Assembly: GCA_028291345.1 (NCBI GenBank)
Contig: JAQGIF010000154.1
Span: 1-64,000, forward strand
DNA length: 64,000 bases
From: Rhodospirillales bacterium
Lineage (GTDB): Bacteria > Pseudomonadota > Alphaproteobacteria > BOG-932 > Roseiterribacteraceae
Direction of reading: 5' to 3'
Shown here: piece by piece, positions 10,466 through 22,706 of the stretch
Position numbering within the stretch: the first letter of the stretch is position 1
How the letters are laid out: each line of letters opens with the position of its first letter
The notes under the pieces: generated by a model
What the model was told of the DNA's origin: nothing
The model's database searches: none
What the model saw: the letters and a program-made list of their open reading frames with translations, nothing else
Program-made: the position numbers and the translations under genes

Positions 10466-11494
10466 ATGGATACGCACATACACGCAAACGAAACCCTGCG
10501 GACCGTCCAGCTCGGCCGAACCGATTTGCACATCACGCGCGTCGGCTTCGGGTCTTGGGCAGTGGGCGGCGATTGGGCGGTTGGCTGGGGCAGCCAGGAT
10601 GACGGTGACTCGGTCGCGGCCATCCGCCATGCCGTTGATCGCGGGATCAATTGGATCGACACCGCTGCGATATACGGGCTTGGGCACTCGGAGGAGGTGG
10701 TCGCCACAGCGCTGTCGGGTATTCCGCGCAACGAGCGCCCTTATATCTTCACCAAATGCGGGCTGATCGCAGACCCGGCCAATCCGAATGCCGGACCGAA
10801 GCAGGTTGGCGCGCCCGCCAGTATCCGGCGAGAGCTGGAGAATTCCCTGCGCCGTCTGCGCGTCGATCGGATCGATCTCTACCAGATGCACTGGCCGGCT
10901 GAGGACGGCACGCCGCTGGAGGTCTACTGGCAGACCCTGTTGGACCTAAAGGCCGAGGGGAAGGTCGCCGCGGTCGGCCTGTCCAACCACGATGTCGCGC
11001 AGCTTGAGAAGGCGGAGGCGCTGGGACATGTCGATACGCTGCAGCCGCCATTTTCGGCAATAAAGCGTAAGGTCGGCGCGGCCGAACTCGGCTGGTGCGC
11101 GGCGCACGGGACGGGCGTGATCGTCTATAGCCCGATGCAGGCCGGCCTGCTCAGCGGATCGTTCAGTGTGGAACGGGCGGCGTCGCTGCCGGCTAATGAC
11201 TGGCGCTCGCGCAATGCCGATTTCGAGGGTGAGGGCCTCAAACGCAACCTGGCGGTGGCGGAGGCGATGCGTCCGATCGCCGATCGTCACGGCACAAGCG
11301 TCGGCGCCGTCGCTATCGCCTGGACCCTGGCCTGGCCGGGCGTGACCGGGGCAATCGTCGGTGCGCGTAACGCAGCGCAGGTGGACGGATGGCGGGACGC
11401 CGGCAGGCTGTCCCTGACGGATGGCGACATGGCGGAGATCGCCCAGGTGATCGAAGTCAGCGGAGCCGGATCCGGCCCAGCCAAGCCTGCGTGA
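10466..11494 (+). CDS. Aldo/keto reductase
   Basis: GLGHSEEVVATAL, DRIDLYQMHWP, GLSNHDV, GAIVGARNAAQ. Confidence 0.9.
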   Translation: MDTHIHANETLRTVQLGRTDLHITRVGFGSWAVGGDWAVGWGSQDDGDSVAAIRHAVDRGINWIDTAAIYGLGHSEEVVATALSGIPRNERPYIFTKCGLIADPANPNAGPKQVGAPASIRRELENSLRRLRVDRIDLYQMHWPAEDGTPLEVYWQTLLDLKAEGKVAAVGLSNHDVAQLEKAEALGHVDTLQPPFSAIKRKVGAAELGWCAAHGTGVIVYSPMQAGLLSGSFSVERAASLPANDWRSRNADFEGEGLKRNLAVAEAMRPIADRHGTSVGAVAIAWTLAWPGVTGAIVGARNAAQVDGWRDAGRLSLTDGDMAEIAQVIEVSGAGSGPAKPA

Positions 11495-11533
11495 AGCGCG
11501 CGTCACTGCTGGTCGGCAAACAGAAGCAAGGCA

Positions 11534-11947
11534 ATGGACATGACAGAGAAATTTCCCCCGATCAGCATTATCGGTCCCGGCGCCTTCGATGAAGGAACAG
11601 CACAGACGCCGGGATCGAAGCGCCTTGCCGCGGTTGCACCGCAGTTGGGCATCGAGACCGGGATGTGGGGCGGCATTTTCGAGGTGCAACCAGGAGCGCG
11701 CACGGGCATTCATCATCATGGAGAGCAGCAGACAATCGCCTGTGTCTTGTCCGGCTTCTGCGAAGTGCGCTGGGGCCTACGCGGCGAATACGCCGCGAAT
11801 GCGAAAGCTGGCGACTTCATCCACGTGCCGGCCTTCCTGCCGCACATGGAAATCAACCCGTCGGATTCGCAGCCTTTCCGGTGGGTGGTCGTGAGGAGTA
11901 CGCCTGTGCCGATCGTGGTCAATCTCCCCGACGATACGTGGCCGTAA
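11534..11947 (+). CDS. Cupin-domain protein
   Basis: GARTGIHHHGEQQTIACVLSGFCEVRWG and GDFIHVPAFLPHMEIN. Confidence 0.8.
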   Translation: MDMTEKFPPISIIGPGAFDEGTAQTPGSKRLAAVAPQLGIETGMWGGIFEVQPGARTGIHHHGEQQTIACVLSGFCEVRWGLRGEYAANAKAGDFIHVPAFLPHMEINPSDSQPFRWVVVRSTPVPIVVNLPDDTWP

Positions 11948-12030
11948 GCAAATCCAGCGCGGTTGCGCCGTCGATTCCCATTAATCGCGACAATTCTGGT
12001 TGGGGAAATCGACCGGCGGCGCTATTCTGG

Positions 12031-12056
12031 GATGCCCCGGCTCGAGCCGGGGCATC
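12031..12056. repeat. Perfect 26-bp palindrome GATGCCCCGGCTCGAGCCGGGGCATC (REP-like or bidirectional terminator)
   Basis: 13-nt arms, zero spacer, intergenic. Confidence 0.75.
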
Positions 12057-12083
12057 GGGTTATGATCAGGCTGGTGGCCGGCC

Positions 12084-13082
12084 ATGAAGGGGAAATTCGT
12101 ATCGTCGTTTACGGCGGGATTGTTCGTCCTGGCTGTCTCGACGGGCACGTTCGCCGCGACCGAACTCAACGCGCCGATCAGGGAATACGACGCGCCGACC
12201 AAGGACTCCCATCCGCATGATCCGGCACTGGGGAATGACGGCGCGCTCTGGTACGCCGAGCAGAGGGCCGACAAGATCGGCCGGCTGGACCCGGCGACGG
12301 GCCTGTCGAAGGAATACCCCCTGAGGCCGGGCTCCGGGCCGCATGGGTTGGTCTCCGACAAAGACGGCAATATCTGGTTCACCGCCAATTCCGCCGGCTA
12401 TATCGGCAAGCTCGATCCGAAGACCGGCCACGTAACGGAATACCGGTTGCCGGACGAGAAGGCGCGGGACCCGCATACGCCAGTTTTCGATCAGCACGGC
12501 ATCCTATGGTTCACCGTCCAAGGTGGCAATTTCGTCGGGCGGCTCGATCCCAAGACCGGCGAGGTCAGACTGAAGGCAGCACCGACGGCGAGCGCGCTGC
12601 CCTATGGAATCGTCATCAGTTCGAAAGGCGTGCCGTTCTTCTGCGAGTTCGGAACCAACAAGCTGGCCAGCATCGATCCCGAGACCATGGAAATCAAAGA
12701 ATATACCTTGCCGCAGAAGAATGCGCGCCCCCGGCGGATCGCCATCGCGGCGGACGATGTTCTGTATTACACCGACTATGCCCGCGGCTATCTCGGCCGC
12801 TATGATCCCAAGACCGGCAAAGCCGACGAGTGGCAATCGCCAGCCAAGGGCGATGCCGATCCCTATGCCATCGCGGTCGCGCCCGACGGCACTGTCTGGT
12901 ACAGCGAATCCGGCGTCGAGCCGAACACGCTCGTGCGTTTCGACCCGAAAACGGCGGCCTTCGCCCAAGAGAAGATACCGTCCGGCGGCGGTGTCGTCAG
13001 GAACATGGTGGCGACGCCGGACGGCAAACTCTACCTGGCCTGCAGCGGCGTCAACAAGGTGGCGGTCGTCGAGATCAAATAG
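12084..13082 (+). CDS. Vgb (virginiamycin B lyase)-like exported beta-propeller protein
   Basis: Repeated GRLDPKTG / LWF / DG(N/T)(I/V)W(F/Y) blades; signal peptide. Confidence 0.75.
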   Translation: MKGKFVSSFTAGLFVLAVSTGTFAATELNAPIREYDAPTKDSHPHDPALGNDGALWYAEQRADKIGRLDPATGLSKEYPLRPGSGPHGLVSDKDGNIWFTANSAGYIGKLDPKTGHVTEYRLPDEKARDPHTPVFDQHGILWFTVQGGNFVGRLDPKTGEVRLKAAPTASALPYGIVISSKGVPFFCEFGTNKLASIDPETMEIKEYTLPQKNARPRRIAIAADDVLYYTDYARGYLGRYDPKTGKADEWQSPAKGDADPYAIAVAPDGTVWYSESGVEPNTLVRFDPKTAAFAQEKIPSGGGVVRNMVATPDGKLYLACSGVNKVAVVEIK

Positions 13083-13147
13083 ACCGGGCGCTTAAGGCCC
13101 GATCCGGCCCTGATACTTCATCCACCGGACTACAACCGCAGACTCTT

Positions 13148-15016
<1,869 letters not shown>

Positions 15017-15246
15017 ATCTTCCCTTCATCATCCAGACGATCATTTGATTCGTATCCCGCTTGGACATTCGAAGTTATTCTCCCGGTTCGTTCCGCGTGG
15101 AGCAAGCATCAATTTGGATCGCCGCAGGAATTGCAGAGGCCTATGGTTGATTGATAGATGTCGTAACTGCGGAATTGGCATAACCGAGAGACGGTCGCGA
15201 GATGTTGTGATGAGAAGCAAGATCCTGGCGCAGGGCCCTAAGAAAA

Positions 15247-16641
15247 ATGCTGAACTCAAGCAAAGCACCCGATAGAGAGCTATCGATCAATGCCGCGGCC
15301 GAACGCGCGGCGTTGTCGCATCTGAGGGTGGCGGCGAATCTTTCCGGCGGAACGCCGGTTCGCGAGATCATGGCCGGCGGCCAGGGGGCTTTCACCGGTT
15401 GGTGGTTCGGGCTCAAACTGTGGCGGTGGGGAACGAAGGTTGCCGACGCGGTGATATCGATTCGCGACTCGGGCGCCGGGGTGGCGGGTGCGATCGAAGA
15501 CTTCATGCATCAGGCCGATATTGATGTCGCGCGATTCACGATCGTCCGCTCGAACCCCGAAGCCTCGGACATCGAAAGCGAAGCGCGGGAGCGAAGCGGG
15601 GTGTGGTTTTTCCAGGGGCATCGGGAACAACGGGATCTGCTGCCGCTGGAAAAAAGCCCGCAAGAGTTCCTGAGCCGGCTCGGCCGCCGGGCGCGGCGCA
15701 ATATTCGCTGGACAGCGCGCAAGGCCGATCGGACCGGTCTCACTTTCACATTTCGCGAGCGAACCCTGCCTCTTGAGATCGATGACGAACTGGCCCGTCT
15801 GGCGGCTCGGAATCGGCCATCGGCGGTCGCACTGGGTTATATCGCCCTGTTCGAACAGATGCTGTCCCATCGTCCGAGCAGCTTCGAATCGCGCATCACC
15901 GGCCCTGACGGGGCGCTGATCAGCCTATGCCGAGGATTTATCCAAGGGGGGACGGCATATCTCGTCTATCAGATCAACGATCCGGTCATCCCGCGGATCA
16001 CCCTGGCGTCGTTTCATGTTTTCAAGCTGATCGAGCAATTGATCGATCAAGGCGCCACTGAACTCATTTTCGTCATGGATGCGCACCAATTCAAAGATGT
16101 GTGCCGCGTCTCGTCAAAGGATGAGCTGATTACGATTCGGCCCAGCATTCGCGGCGTGGCCGTGGCGTTTTTGCTATCGATCGCAATGAGGCGAACGCGG
16201 TTCGGCAATGGGGTCAACAATGTCTTGAAAGCAATGATGCGTTACTGGTTCGGATTGCCGAAGGCTGTCTTTGATCAGGCCGTGGAGGGTATGACGCCTC
16301 CCGGAAGAAGATGGGCGGCCGGAGTTGCCGCTTTCGTCAGCATAACGGTGTCGGTCGGCGCGGTTGAAACCGCGATTCTACTGCGCGAAGGGCTGGGATC
16401 CTTACCTTATATCACCGCCTATCCGGCATTCCTGATCGCAACCTATTTCGCTGGCGCATGGACTGGCCTTTTGACGATTATGCTCGGTGGTTTGGGGATT
16501 TTGTACTATGTCGTTCCCCCATATGACTCGTTCATTCTGGAGCGGAGCGACGATATCTGGGCGAGCGTGATCTATGTGGCGAGCGCGCTCATGCTGTGGC
16601 GGTGGTTCGCCCGACGGGAGAGGACGCTCTCAACCGCATAA
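15247..16641 (+). CDS. Membrane protein: N-terminal GNAT/CelD-like domain fused to C-terminal DUF4118-like TM domain
   Basis: FLSRLGRRARRNIRW..RKADRTG CelD-like segment; C-terminal YPAFLIATYFAGAWTGLLTIMLGGLGILYYVVPP resembles KdpD-type DUF4118. Confidence 0.55.
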   Translation: MLNSSKAPDRELSINAAAERAALSHLRVAANLSGGTPVREIMAGGQGAFTGWWFGLKLWRWGTKVADAVISIRDSGAGVAGAIEDFMHQADIDVARFTIVRSNPEASDIESEARERSGVWFFQGHREQRDLLPLEKSPQEFLSRLGRRARRNIRWTARKADRTGLTFTFRERTLPLEIDDELARLAARNRPSAVALGYIALFEQMLSHRPSSFESRITGPDGALISLCRGFIQGGTAYLVYQINDPVIPRITLASFHVFKLIEQLIDQGATELIFVMDAHQFKDVCRVSSKDELITIRPSIRGVAVAFLLSIAMRRTRFGNGVNNVLKAMMRYWFGLPKAVFDQAVEGMTPPGRRWAAGVAAFVSITVSVGAVETAILLREGLGSLPYITAYPAFLIATYFAGAWTGLLTIMLGGLGILYYVVPPYDSFILERSDDIWASVIYVASALMLWRWFARRERTLSTA

Positions 16642-16704
16642 CCAGCCCTCACTGAAATTCCGGTATCGGGGCTGGTGAAGGGGCGGGCTGATAAGGGGTA
16701 GACC

Positions 16705-17616
16705 GTGGCCGCCGTAGATGACCGAAACTACGAAATCACGCAACGCTCCGTGTCCGCCAATGGGATGGTGTTCGAGACATTGGAATGCGGTGAAGGCGAC
16801 CGTTTGGTGCTCTGCCTTCACGGGTTTCCCTCTCACGCGCTGTGCTGGCGCGATCAGCTGCCGGCGCTGGCAGAGCTTGGCTATCGCGTCTGGGCGCCTA
16901 ATCAGCGCGGCTACGGAAACTCGAGCCGGCCGCCGCACGCAGCCGATTATGCGATCGGTCCCTTGCTTGAGGACATCGCCGGCATCATCGACGCCTCGGG
17001 TGCCCGCTCGGTCGTGCTGGTCGCGCATGACTGGGGCGGCTTGCTGGCTTGGTTCTTCGCCGCCCGGCGTATCCGAGCATTGGACGGGCTGATCATCATC
17101 AATGCTCCTCATCCGGCCTGCGCGGCGGTTGCGTTTCGGCGATGGCGGCAGATGCGTAAGGGCTGGTATATCCTGGCTTTCCAGATTCCTTGGCTTCCCG
17201 ATTGGCTGCTCGGTCTCAACCGCGCCTGGTTGATCGGGAAGCTGATGGCTGGCGTGGCCGGCAAGCGGACCGTCTTTACCGACGAGATGCTCGACTTCTA
17301 CCGGCGCAACGCATCAGGCCGCGGCGCGATCACCGCGATGCTGAATTGGTACCGCGGAATGATCCATGGCGGGGTGCCGCCCGAGATGACGGGGCAATTC
17401 CCGGTAATCGAAATACCGACCATGGTGATCTGGGGGGACGGCGACATCGTCCTCGATTTTGCCTGCATCGATGGCGCCGAAAAATTCCTGTCGAACCTGA
17501 CTCTCCATCGCCTGCCGGGCGTATCGCATTGGGTTCAGGAGGAAGCGCCGGAAATGGTCAATCGGCTGATCGCGGAGTTTCTTCAGCGTGTGGGAACGGG
17601 CGTCTCGCCGCGATAA
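16705..17616 (+). CDS. Alpha/beta hydrolase (epoxide hydrolase/haloalkane dehalogenase-like)
   Basis: LCLHGFPSHALCWRDQLPAL, VAHDWGG nucleophile elbow region, WGDGD, HWVQEE. Confidence 0.85.
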   Translation: MAAVDDRNYEITQRSVSANGMVFETLECGEGDRLVLCLHGFPSHALCWRDQLPALAELGYRVWAPNQRGYGNSSRPPHAADYAIGPLLEDIAGIIDASGARSVVLVAHDWGGLLAWFFAARRIRALDGLIIINAPHPACAAVAFRRWRQMRKGWYILAFQIPWLPDWLLGLNRAWLIGKLMAGVAGKRTVFTDEMLDFYRRNASGRGAITAMLNWYRGMIHGGVPPEMTGQFPVIEIPTMVIWGDGDIVLDFACIDGAEKFLSNLTLHRLPGVSHWVQEEAPEMVNRLIAEFLQRVGTGVSPR

Positions 17617-18461
17617 TCGTAAAAGCCGCGCCCGACCTTCCGGCCGATCCATCCCGCTTCGACATATTTCACCAGAAGCGGGCAGGGGCGGTATTTCGAA
17701 TCCGCCAGCCCTTCATAGAGTACCTGCATGATCGACAGGCAGGTATCCAGGCCGATGAAATCCGCGAGCGCCAGAGGACCCAGCGGGTGGTTGACGCCGA
17801 GATGCATGGCTATGTCGATAGCCTCGACCGAACCGACACCCTCATACAGTACATAGATCGCTTCATTGATCATCGGCATCAGGATGCGATTGACGATGAA
17901 GGCCGGGTAATCTTCCGACACGGCGATCTGTTTGCCCAGGGTGTCTTCGGTCAGAGACCGGATAGCCTCGTAGGTAGCATCGTCGGTTGCGATCCCACGG
18001 ATCAGCTCGACCAGTTGCATCACTGGGGCGGGATTCATGAAATGCATCCCGATGAACCGTTCAGGACGGTCGGTCGCCGCGCCCAGTCGCGTGATGGAGA
18101 TCGACGACGTGTTGCTGGCGAGCAGCGCTTCGGCCCGCAGATGCGGCGTCAGTTCCTTGAAGATCGCCCGCTTGACGTCTTCCTGCTCGGTCGCCGCTTC
18201 GATCACCAGGTCGCAGGCACCGAAATCAGTGAAATCGCCGGTAGCGTGAATACGCGCCAGCGCGATCTGCTTATCTTCGGCGCTCAGCTTACGCTTGGAA
18301 ACCTGCCGCTCGAGGGTGCGGTCGATCGAGTCGAGCGCTTTTAGAAGCTGATCGGGGTTGGTATCTTGAAGAGTGACATCCAGGCCGGCGATTGCGCAAA
18401 CATGCGCAATCCCCGTACCCATCTGACCTGCGCCAACAATTCCGATCTTTCCGATTTCCAT
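17583..18461 (-). CDS. 3-hydroxybutyryl-CoA dehydrogenase
   Basis: GIVGAGQMGTGIAHVCA, FIGMHFMNPAPVM, HPLGPLALADFIGLD. Confidence 0.93.
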   Translation of the reverse strand: MEIGKIGIVGAGQMGTGIAHVCAIAGLDVTLQDTNPDQLLKALDSIDRTLERQVSKRKLSAEDKQIALARIHATGDFTDFGACDLVIEAATEQEDVKRAIFKELTPHLRAEALLASNTSSISITRLGAATDRPERFIGMHFMNPAPVMQLVELIRGIATDDATYEAIRSLTEDTLGKQIAVSEDYPAFIVNRILMPMINEAIYVLYEGVGSVEAIDIAMHLGVNHPLGPLALADFIGLDTCLSIMQVLYEGLADSKYRPCPLLVKYVEAGWIGRKVGRGFYDYRGETPVPTR

Positions 18462-18494
18462 TCTGGTCCTTTTTAGGAATTGGCAGCGATTACT

Positions 18495-19433
18495 TTACGC
18501 TTTACCGATTTCTTCCGCCAATTCTGGCATGATCTTGAAGAGATCGCCAACGAGACCGTAATCGGCGACCTGGAAGATTGGGGCTTCGGCGTCCTTGTTA
18601 ATGGCGACGATGACCTTTGAGTCCTTCATGCCGGCGAGATGCTGGATCGCGCCGGAGATGCCGACGGCGATGTATAGGTCGGGGGCGACGATCTTGCCGG
18701 TCTGGCCGACCTGATAGTCGTTCGGCACGAAGCCGGCATCGACTGCTGCACGTGAAGCACCAATCGCCGCGCCGATCTTGTCGGCGACGGCCTCCAGCAA
18801 CTTGAAATTCTCCCCGTTCTGCATGCCGCGCCCGCCGGAGATGACGCGCCGCGCCGAGGTCAGTTCGGGACGCTCGGACTTCGACAGTTCCTGGCTAATG
18901 AAGCGCGACAGGCCGGCATCGCCTTTCGAGGCGATCGTCTCGATCGCGGCCGTGCCGCCCTCGGCCGACGCGGCGTCGAAGGCGGTGCCGCGTACCGTTA
19001 GCACCTTGATCTTGTCGGTCGTCTGGACCGTGGCCATGGCGTTGCCGGCATAGATCGGGCGAGTGAAGGTATCGGGACCTTCGACGCTCATGATTTCGCT
19101 GACCTGCTGCACGTCGAGCAGGGCGGCGACGCGCGGCATCAGGCTCTTGCCGGCGGAGGTCGCCGTCGCAATGAGATATTCATGGGTCTGGCCCAACTCT
19201 GCCACCAATGGCGCCAGGTTTTCCGGCAGGCCGTGCTCCAGTTCCGGCGCCTGGGCGACCAGCACTTTGGTCACGCCCGCTACCTTGGCGGCGGCTTCGG
19301 CCACGGCCTGGCAGTTCAGACCGGCGACCAGCACCGTGATCTCCTGGCCCAGCTTCGTCGCCGCGGTCACCGCGTTGCGGGTGGCGGCCTTCAGCGTCTG
19401 ATTGTCATGTTCGGCGATAACGAGAATGCCCAT
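18495..19433 (-). CDS. etfA: Electron transfer flavoprotein alpha subunit
   Basis: [65 protein letters not shown]. Confidence 0.95.
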   Translation of the reverse strand: MGILVIAEHDNQTLKAATRNAVTAATKLGQEITVLVAGLNCQAVAEAAAKVAGVTKVLVAQAPELEHGLPENLAPLVAELGQTHEYLIATATSAGKSLMPRVAALLDVQQVSEIMSVEGPDTFTRPIYAGNAMATVQTTDKIKVLTVRGTAFDAASAEGGTAAIETIASKGDAGLSRFISQELSKSERPELTSARRVISGGRGMQNGENFKLLEAVADKIGAAIGASRAAVDAGFVPNDYQVGQTGKIVAPDLYIAVGISGAIQHLAGMKDSKVIVAINKDAEAPIFQVADYGLVGDLFKIMPELAEEIGKA

Positions 19434-19436
19434 GGT

Positions 19437-20183
19437 TCAGATCACCTTTGCTTCGTTTTTGAGCTTGTCGACCAGTTCCTGCACCGAAGCGACCTTGACA
19501 CCGGCGCCGCGCTTGGGCGGCTCGACGACCTTGAGCGTCTTGAGCCGCGGGGTCGCATCGACGCCCAGATCAGCGGCGCTGACCGTGTCCAGCTGCTTCT
19601 TCTTGGCTTTCATGATGTTCGGCAGAGAGGCATAGCGCGGCTCGTTCAGCCGAAGATCGGTGGTTACGATCGCCGGCAGCTTCAGTTCGTCCGTCTCCAG
19701 ACCGCCATCGACTTCGCGGGTCACCGTGATCTTGCCGTCGCCCAGCTCGACCTTCGAGGCGAAGGTCGCCTGGCCCCAGCCCAGGAGCGCCGCCAGCATC
19801 TGACCGGTCTGGTTCGAATCGTCATCGATCGCCTGCTTCCCCAGAATGACCAGCTCGGCGCCTTCCTTCTCGACCAGCGCCTTCAGCAGCTTGGCGACCG
19901 CCAGCGGCTCGGCGCCTTCCTGGGTGACTAGGATGCCCCGATCGGCGCCGATCGCCAGCGCGGTGCGGATGGTCTCCTGCGCCTGCGCCGGACCGACCGA
20001 CACCGCGATCACCTCGGTGATCTGGCCCTTCTCTTTCAGTCGAACCGCTTCCTCGATGGCAATCTCGTCGAACGGGTTCATCGACATCTTCACATTCGCC
20101 ATATCGACACCCGATCCGTCCGGCTTAACCCGGATTTTCACGTTGTAGTCGATCACGCGCTTGACGGGGACTAAGACCCTCAT
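19437..20183 (-). CDS. etfB: Electron transfer flavoprotein beta subunit
   Basis: [38 protein letters not shown]. Confidence 0.95.
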   Translation of the reverse strand: MRVLVPVKRVIDYNVKIRVKPDGSGVDMANVKMSMNPFDEIAIEEAVRLKEKGQITEVIAVSVGPAQAQETIRTALAIGADRGILVTQEGAEPLAVAKLLKALVEKEGAELVILGKQAIDDDSNQTGQMLAALLGWGQATFASKVELGDGKITVTREVDGGLETDELKLPAIVTTDLRLNEPRYASLPNIMKAKKKQLDTVSAADLGVDATPRLKTLKVVEPPKRGAGVKVASVQELVDKLKNEAKVI

Positions 20184-20527
20184 TGGACGTTCCATTATTG
20201 CGTTGCGTTTCCGCGGTCAAAGCCAGCGAAGGCAGGCAGCGGAGTGGGGTGGCGCGCACCTTAGAAGTCTGCTTGTCGGCATGTCAACGCGCCCCAGCGG
20301 TCCCGCCGATTGAGAGTTTGCCTGAATATGCGCTATCGAACAGCTCACTCGGGCCGGAATGGCGCGCCTCGTCCGTTCGGCTGATGAGGCCATACGGCCC
20401 GGGGGCGCAATGTCGCCGCACGAACGGTTTTAAATTTCTTGACTTTGATTGTGGCTGGCCACTGCCACGCCCCCCTTACAAGCATGGGGCGAAATGTTAG
20501 GAATGGATGAAATATGAGTAGATTTGC

Positions 20528-21130
20528 ATGTTCACCGGAATCATAACCGACCTCGGCAAAGTCAAAAGCGTCGCCGCGGCCGCTTCGACGTGTTTTGAGA
20601 TCACGACTGCGTATGATCTTGCAACGGTCGCGATCGGAGCGTCGATCGCATGTGCGGGCGTTTGTTTGACTGTCGTGGAGAAAAGCGGACACTCTTTTAC
20701 AGTCGACGTCTCGAATGAGACGCTGGCGCATACGACATTAGGTGCATGGCAGGTGGGGCGGCCTATCAACCTGGAACGGCCGTTGCGCGCCGGCGATGAG
20801 TTGGGCGGCCATATCGTATCTGGCCATGTCGATGCTGTTTCATATGTGATCGACCGCAAGCCGGATGGCGCTAGCGTCCGATTTACATTTGCTTTGCCGG
20901 ATGGGCTCGCTGGCTTCATAGCGCCCAAAGGGTCCATTACGGTCGACGGCGTATCATTGACCGTCAACGAGGTCGAAGAAGGGTATTTTGGGGTGAATTT
21001 GATTCCGCATACGCTGGAGGTCACCAGCCTCGGGGATCTGCAGGCGGGCAGCGCGGTCAACATCGAGATCGACGTCGTTGCCCGCTATCTCGCGCGGCTC
21101 GTCCGCCCTGAATTGATGAGGTCGGCATGA
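20528..21130 (+). CDS. ribE: Riboflavin synthase alpha chain
   Basis: MFTGIITDLGKV; GGHIVSGHVD; VDGVSLTVNEV. Confidence 0.95.
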   Translation: MFTGIITDLGKVKSVAAAASTCFEITTAYDLATVAIGASIACAGVCLTVVEKSGHSFTVDVSNETLAHTTLGAWQVGRPINLERPLRAGDELGGHIVSGHVDAVSYVIDRKPDGASVRFTFALPDGLAGFIAPKGSITVDGVSLTVNEVEEGYFGVNLIPHTLEVTSLGDLQAGSAVNIEIDVVARYLARLVRPELMRSA

Positions 21131-22272
21131 AACCCAAAAGATTGGAGTGGCCGGACGACAGCACCGCGATTTCGACGCCCGCCGAGCTGATCGAGGAAGC
21201 GAAGGCCGGCCGCATCTTCATCATGATCGACGATGAGAATCGCGAAAACGAAGGCGACTTGATCATCCCGGCGGAACACGCCACGCCCGAAGCCATCAAT
21301 TTCATGGCGCGCTACGGGCGCGGCCTGATCTGCCTTGCGCTGGAACGAGACAGGGTCGAGACGCTGGGTCTGCCGCTGGTCTCGCGCCAAAACGCGTCGC
21401 GCCATCAAACCGCCTTCACTGTTTCGATCGAGGCGCGCGACGGCGTCACGACCGGCATTTCCGCGGCCGATCGGTCGCATACCATCAAAGTTGCCATCAA
21501 TCCCGAATCGAATGCGCGCGATATCGTGACGCCGGGCCACGTCTTCCCCTTGGCGGCGCGCGATGGCGGCGTCCTGGTGCGGACAGGCCATACCGAAGCG
21601 GCGGTCGATATTTCGCGCATGGCCGGTCTCAACCCGTCGGCGGTGATATGCGAGATCATGAACGACGACGGCAGCATGGCGCGGCTGCCGGACCTGATCG
21701 CATTCGCCCAGCTTCACGGTATGAAGATCGGCACGATCGAGGATCTGATTTCCTATCGCCGGCGGACCGAGCGGCTGGTCGAGAAGATTTTGGAAGAGCC
21801 GTTCGACAGTCATACCGGCGGTGAATTCCGCCTAATGATCTATGCGAACACGGTGGCTTATGCCGAGCACATCGCGCTGGTGAAGGGCGACGTGTCCACG
21901 GCGGGGCCGGTGCTGGTGCGGATGCATTCCGTCAATATTCTGGACGATGTGCTGGGCGATCGCGCATCGACGCGCAGCCGCGATCTGCATGCCAGCATGG
22001 AAGCTGTCGGCCGTGAAGGGCGAGGCGTGGTCGTACTGATTCGCGAAGGATATCCGACCTTCCTGACGGACAAGCTTAAGGCACGCCGGGAGGGCATCGA
22101 GCCAAATGGTGGACATGAGTTGCGTGACTATGGGATTGGGGCGCAAATTCTTCGCGACCTTGGTGTCAGCGAGATGGTGCTGTTGTCCAACAACCCGATG
22201 ACGGTTGTGGGCCTGGAAGGTTATGGGTTGAAGATCGTATCCAGGCGTCCAATTCCGGAGCTCGACATATGA
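21127..22272 (+). CDS. ribBA: Bifunctional 3,4-dihydroxy-2-butanone-4-phosphate synthase / GTP cyclohydrolase II-like protein
   Basis: [34 protein letters not shown]-terminal RibA-like domain. Confidence 0.9.
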   Translation: MKPKRLEWPDDSTAISTPAELIEEAKAGRIFIMIDDENRENEGDLIIPAEHATPEAINFMARYGRGLICLALERDRVETLGLPLVSRQNASRHQTAFTVSIEARDGVTTGISAADRSHTIKVAINPESNARDIVTPGHVFPLAARDGGVLVRTGHTEAAVDISRMAGLNPSAVICEIMNDDGSMARLPDLIAFAQLHGMKIGTIEDLISYRRRTERLVEKILEEPFDSHTGGEFRLMIYANTVAYAEHIALVKGDVSTAGPVLVRMHSVNILDDVLGDRASTRSRDLHASMEAVGREGRGVVVLIREGYPTFLTDKLKARREGIEPNGGHELRDYGIGAQILRDLGVSEMVLLSNNPMTVVGLEGYGLKIVSRRPIPELDI

Positions 22273-22706
22273 GTGTCGCCGCACCGCGCATTCTGCTGAT
22301 CGAGGCGCCGTATTACACGGACATCGCCGCCGCTCAGCTGGAGGGCGCAATGGCCGTTCTCGACGGGGCGGGGGCCCAGACCACCCGCGTCTGCGTGCCG
22401 GGCGCGCTGGAGATTCCCGCGGCGATCAAGTTTGCCTTGCGCGGACACTGGGATGGCTTTGTCGTGCTTGGCTGCGTGATCCGGGGTGAAACCTCGCATT
22501 ACGATATTGTCTGCAATGAGTGCGCGCGGGGCGTTCAGAATATGGCGGTCGAGCACGGTCTGGCGGTCGGCTTCGGCGTGCTGACCGTCGAGGACGAGGA
22601 GCAGGCCTGGGTCCGCGCCAAACCGAGCGAGATGGATAAAGGCGGCGAAACGGCGCGGGCTTGCCTGGCGATGATCGCACTTCGCGACGAATTGGGGCGG
22701 AATTGA
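22269..22706 (+). CDS. ribH: 6,7-dimethyl-8-ribityllumazine synthase
   Basis: VPGALEIPAAIKFA, GCVIRGETSHYDIVCNE, GVLTVEDEEQA. Confidence 0.95.
   Translation: MSVAAPRILLIEAPYYTDIAAAQLEGAMAVLDGAGAQTTRVCVPGALEIPAAIKFALRGHWDGFVVLGCVIRGETSHYDIVCNECARGVQNMAVEHGLAVGFGVLTVEDEEQAWVRAKPSEMDKGGETARACLAMIALRDELGRN

Noticed and set aside
9521-10891. 456-aa minus-strand ORF opposite the dehydrogenase and AKR genes
   Set aside because: Antisense shadow ORF in high-GC DNA; spans two well-supported genes and has no recognisable motifs.
12084-13082. Streptogramin (virginiamycin B) resistance gene
   Set aside because: Vgb-like propeller with signal peptide in a metabolic context; the fold is common in Proteobacteria and resistance is not supported.
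17190-18344. 384-aa plus-strand ORF overlapping the hydrolase and the dehydrogenase
   Set aside because: Out-of-frame/antisense shadow of two clear genes.
20200-20527. FMN riboswitch upstream of the rib operon
   Set aside because: I could not find the conserved RFN-element core (e.g. AGGGGCAGGG / ACCGGCGGT blocks).
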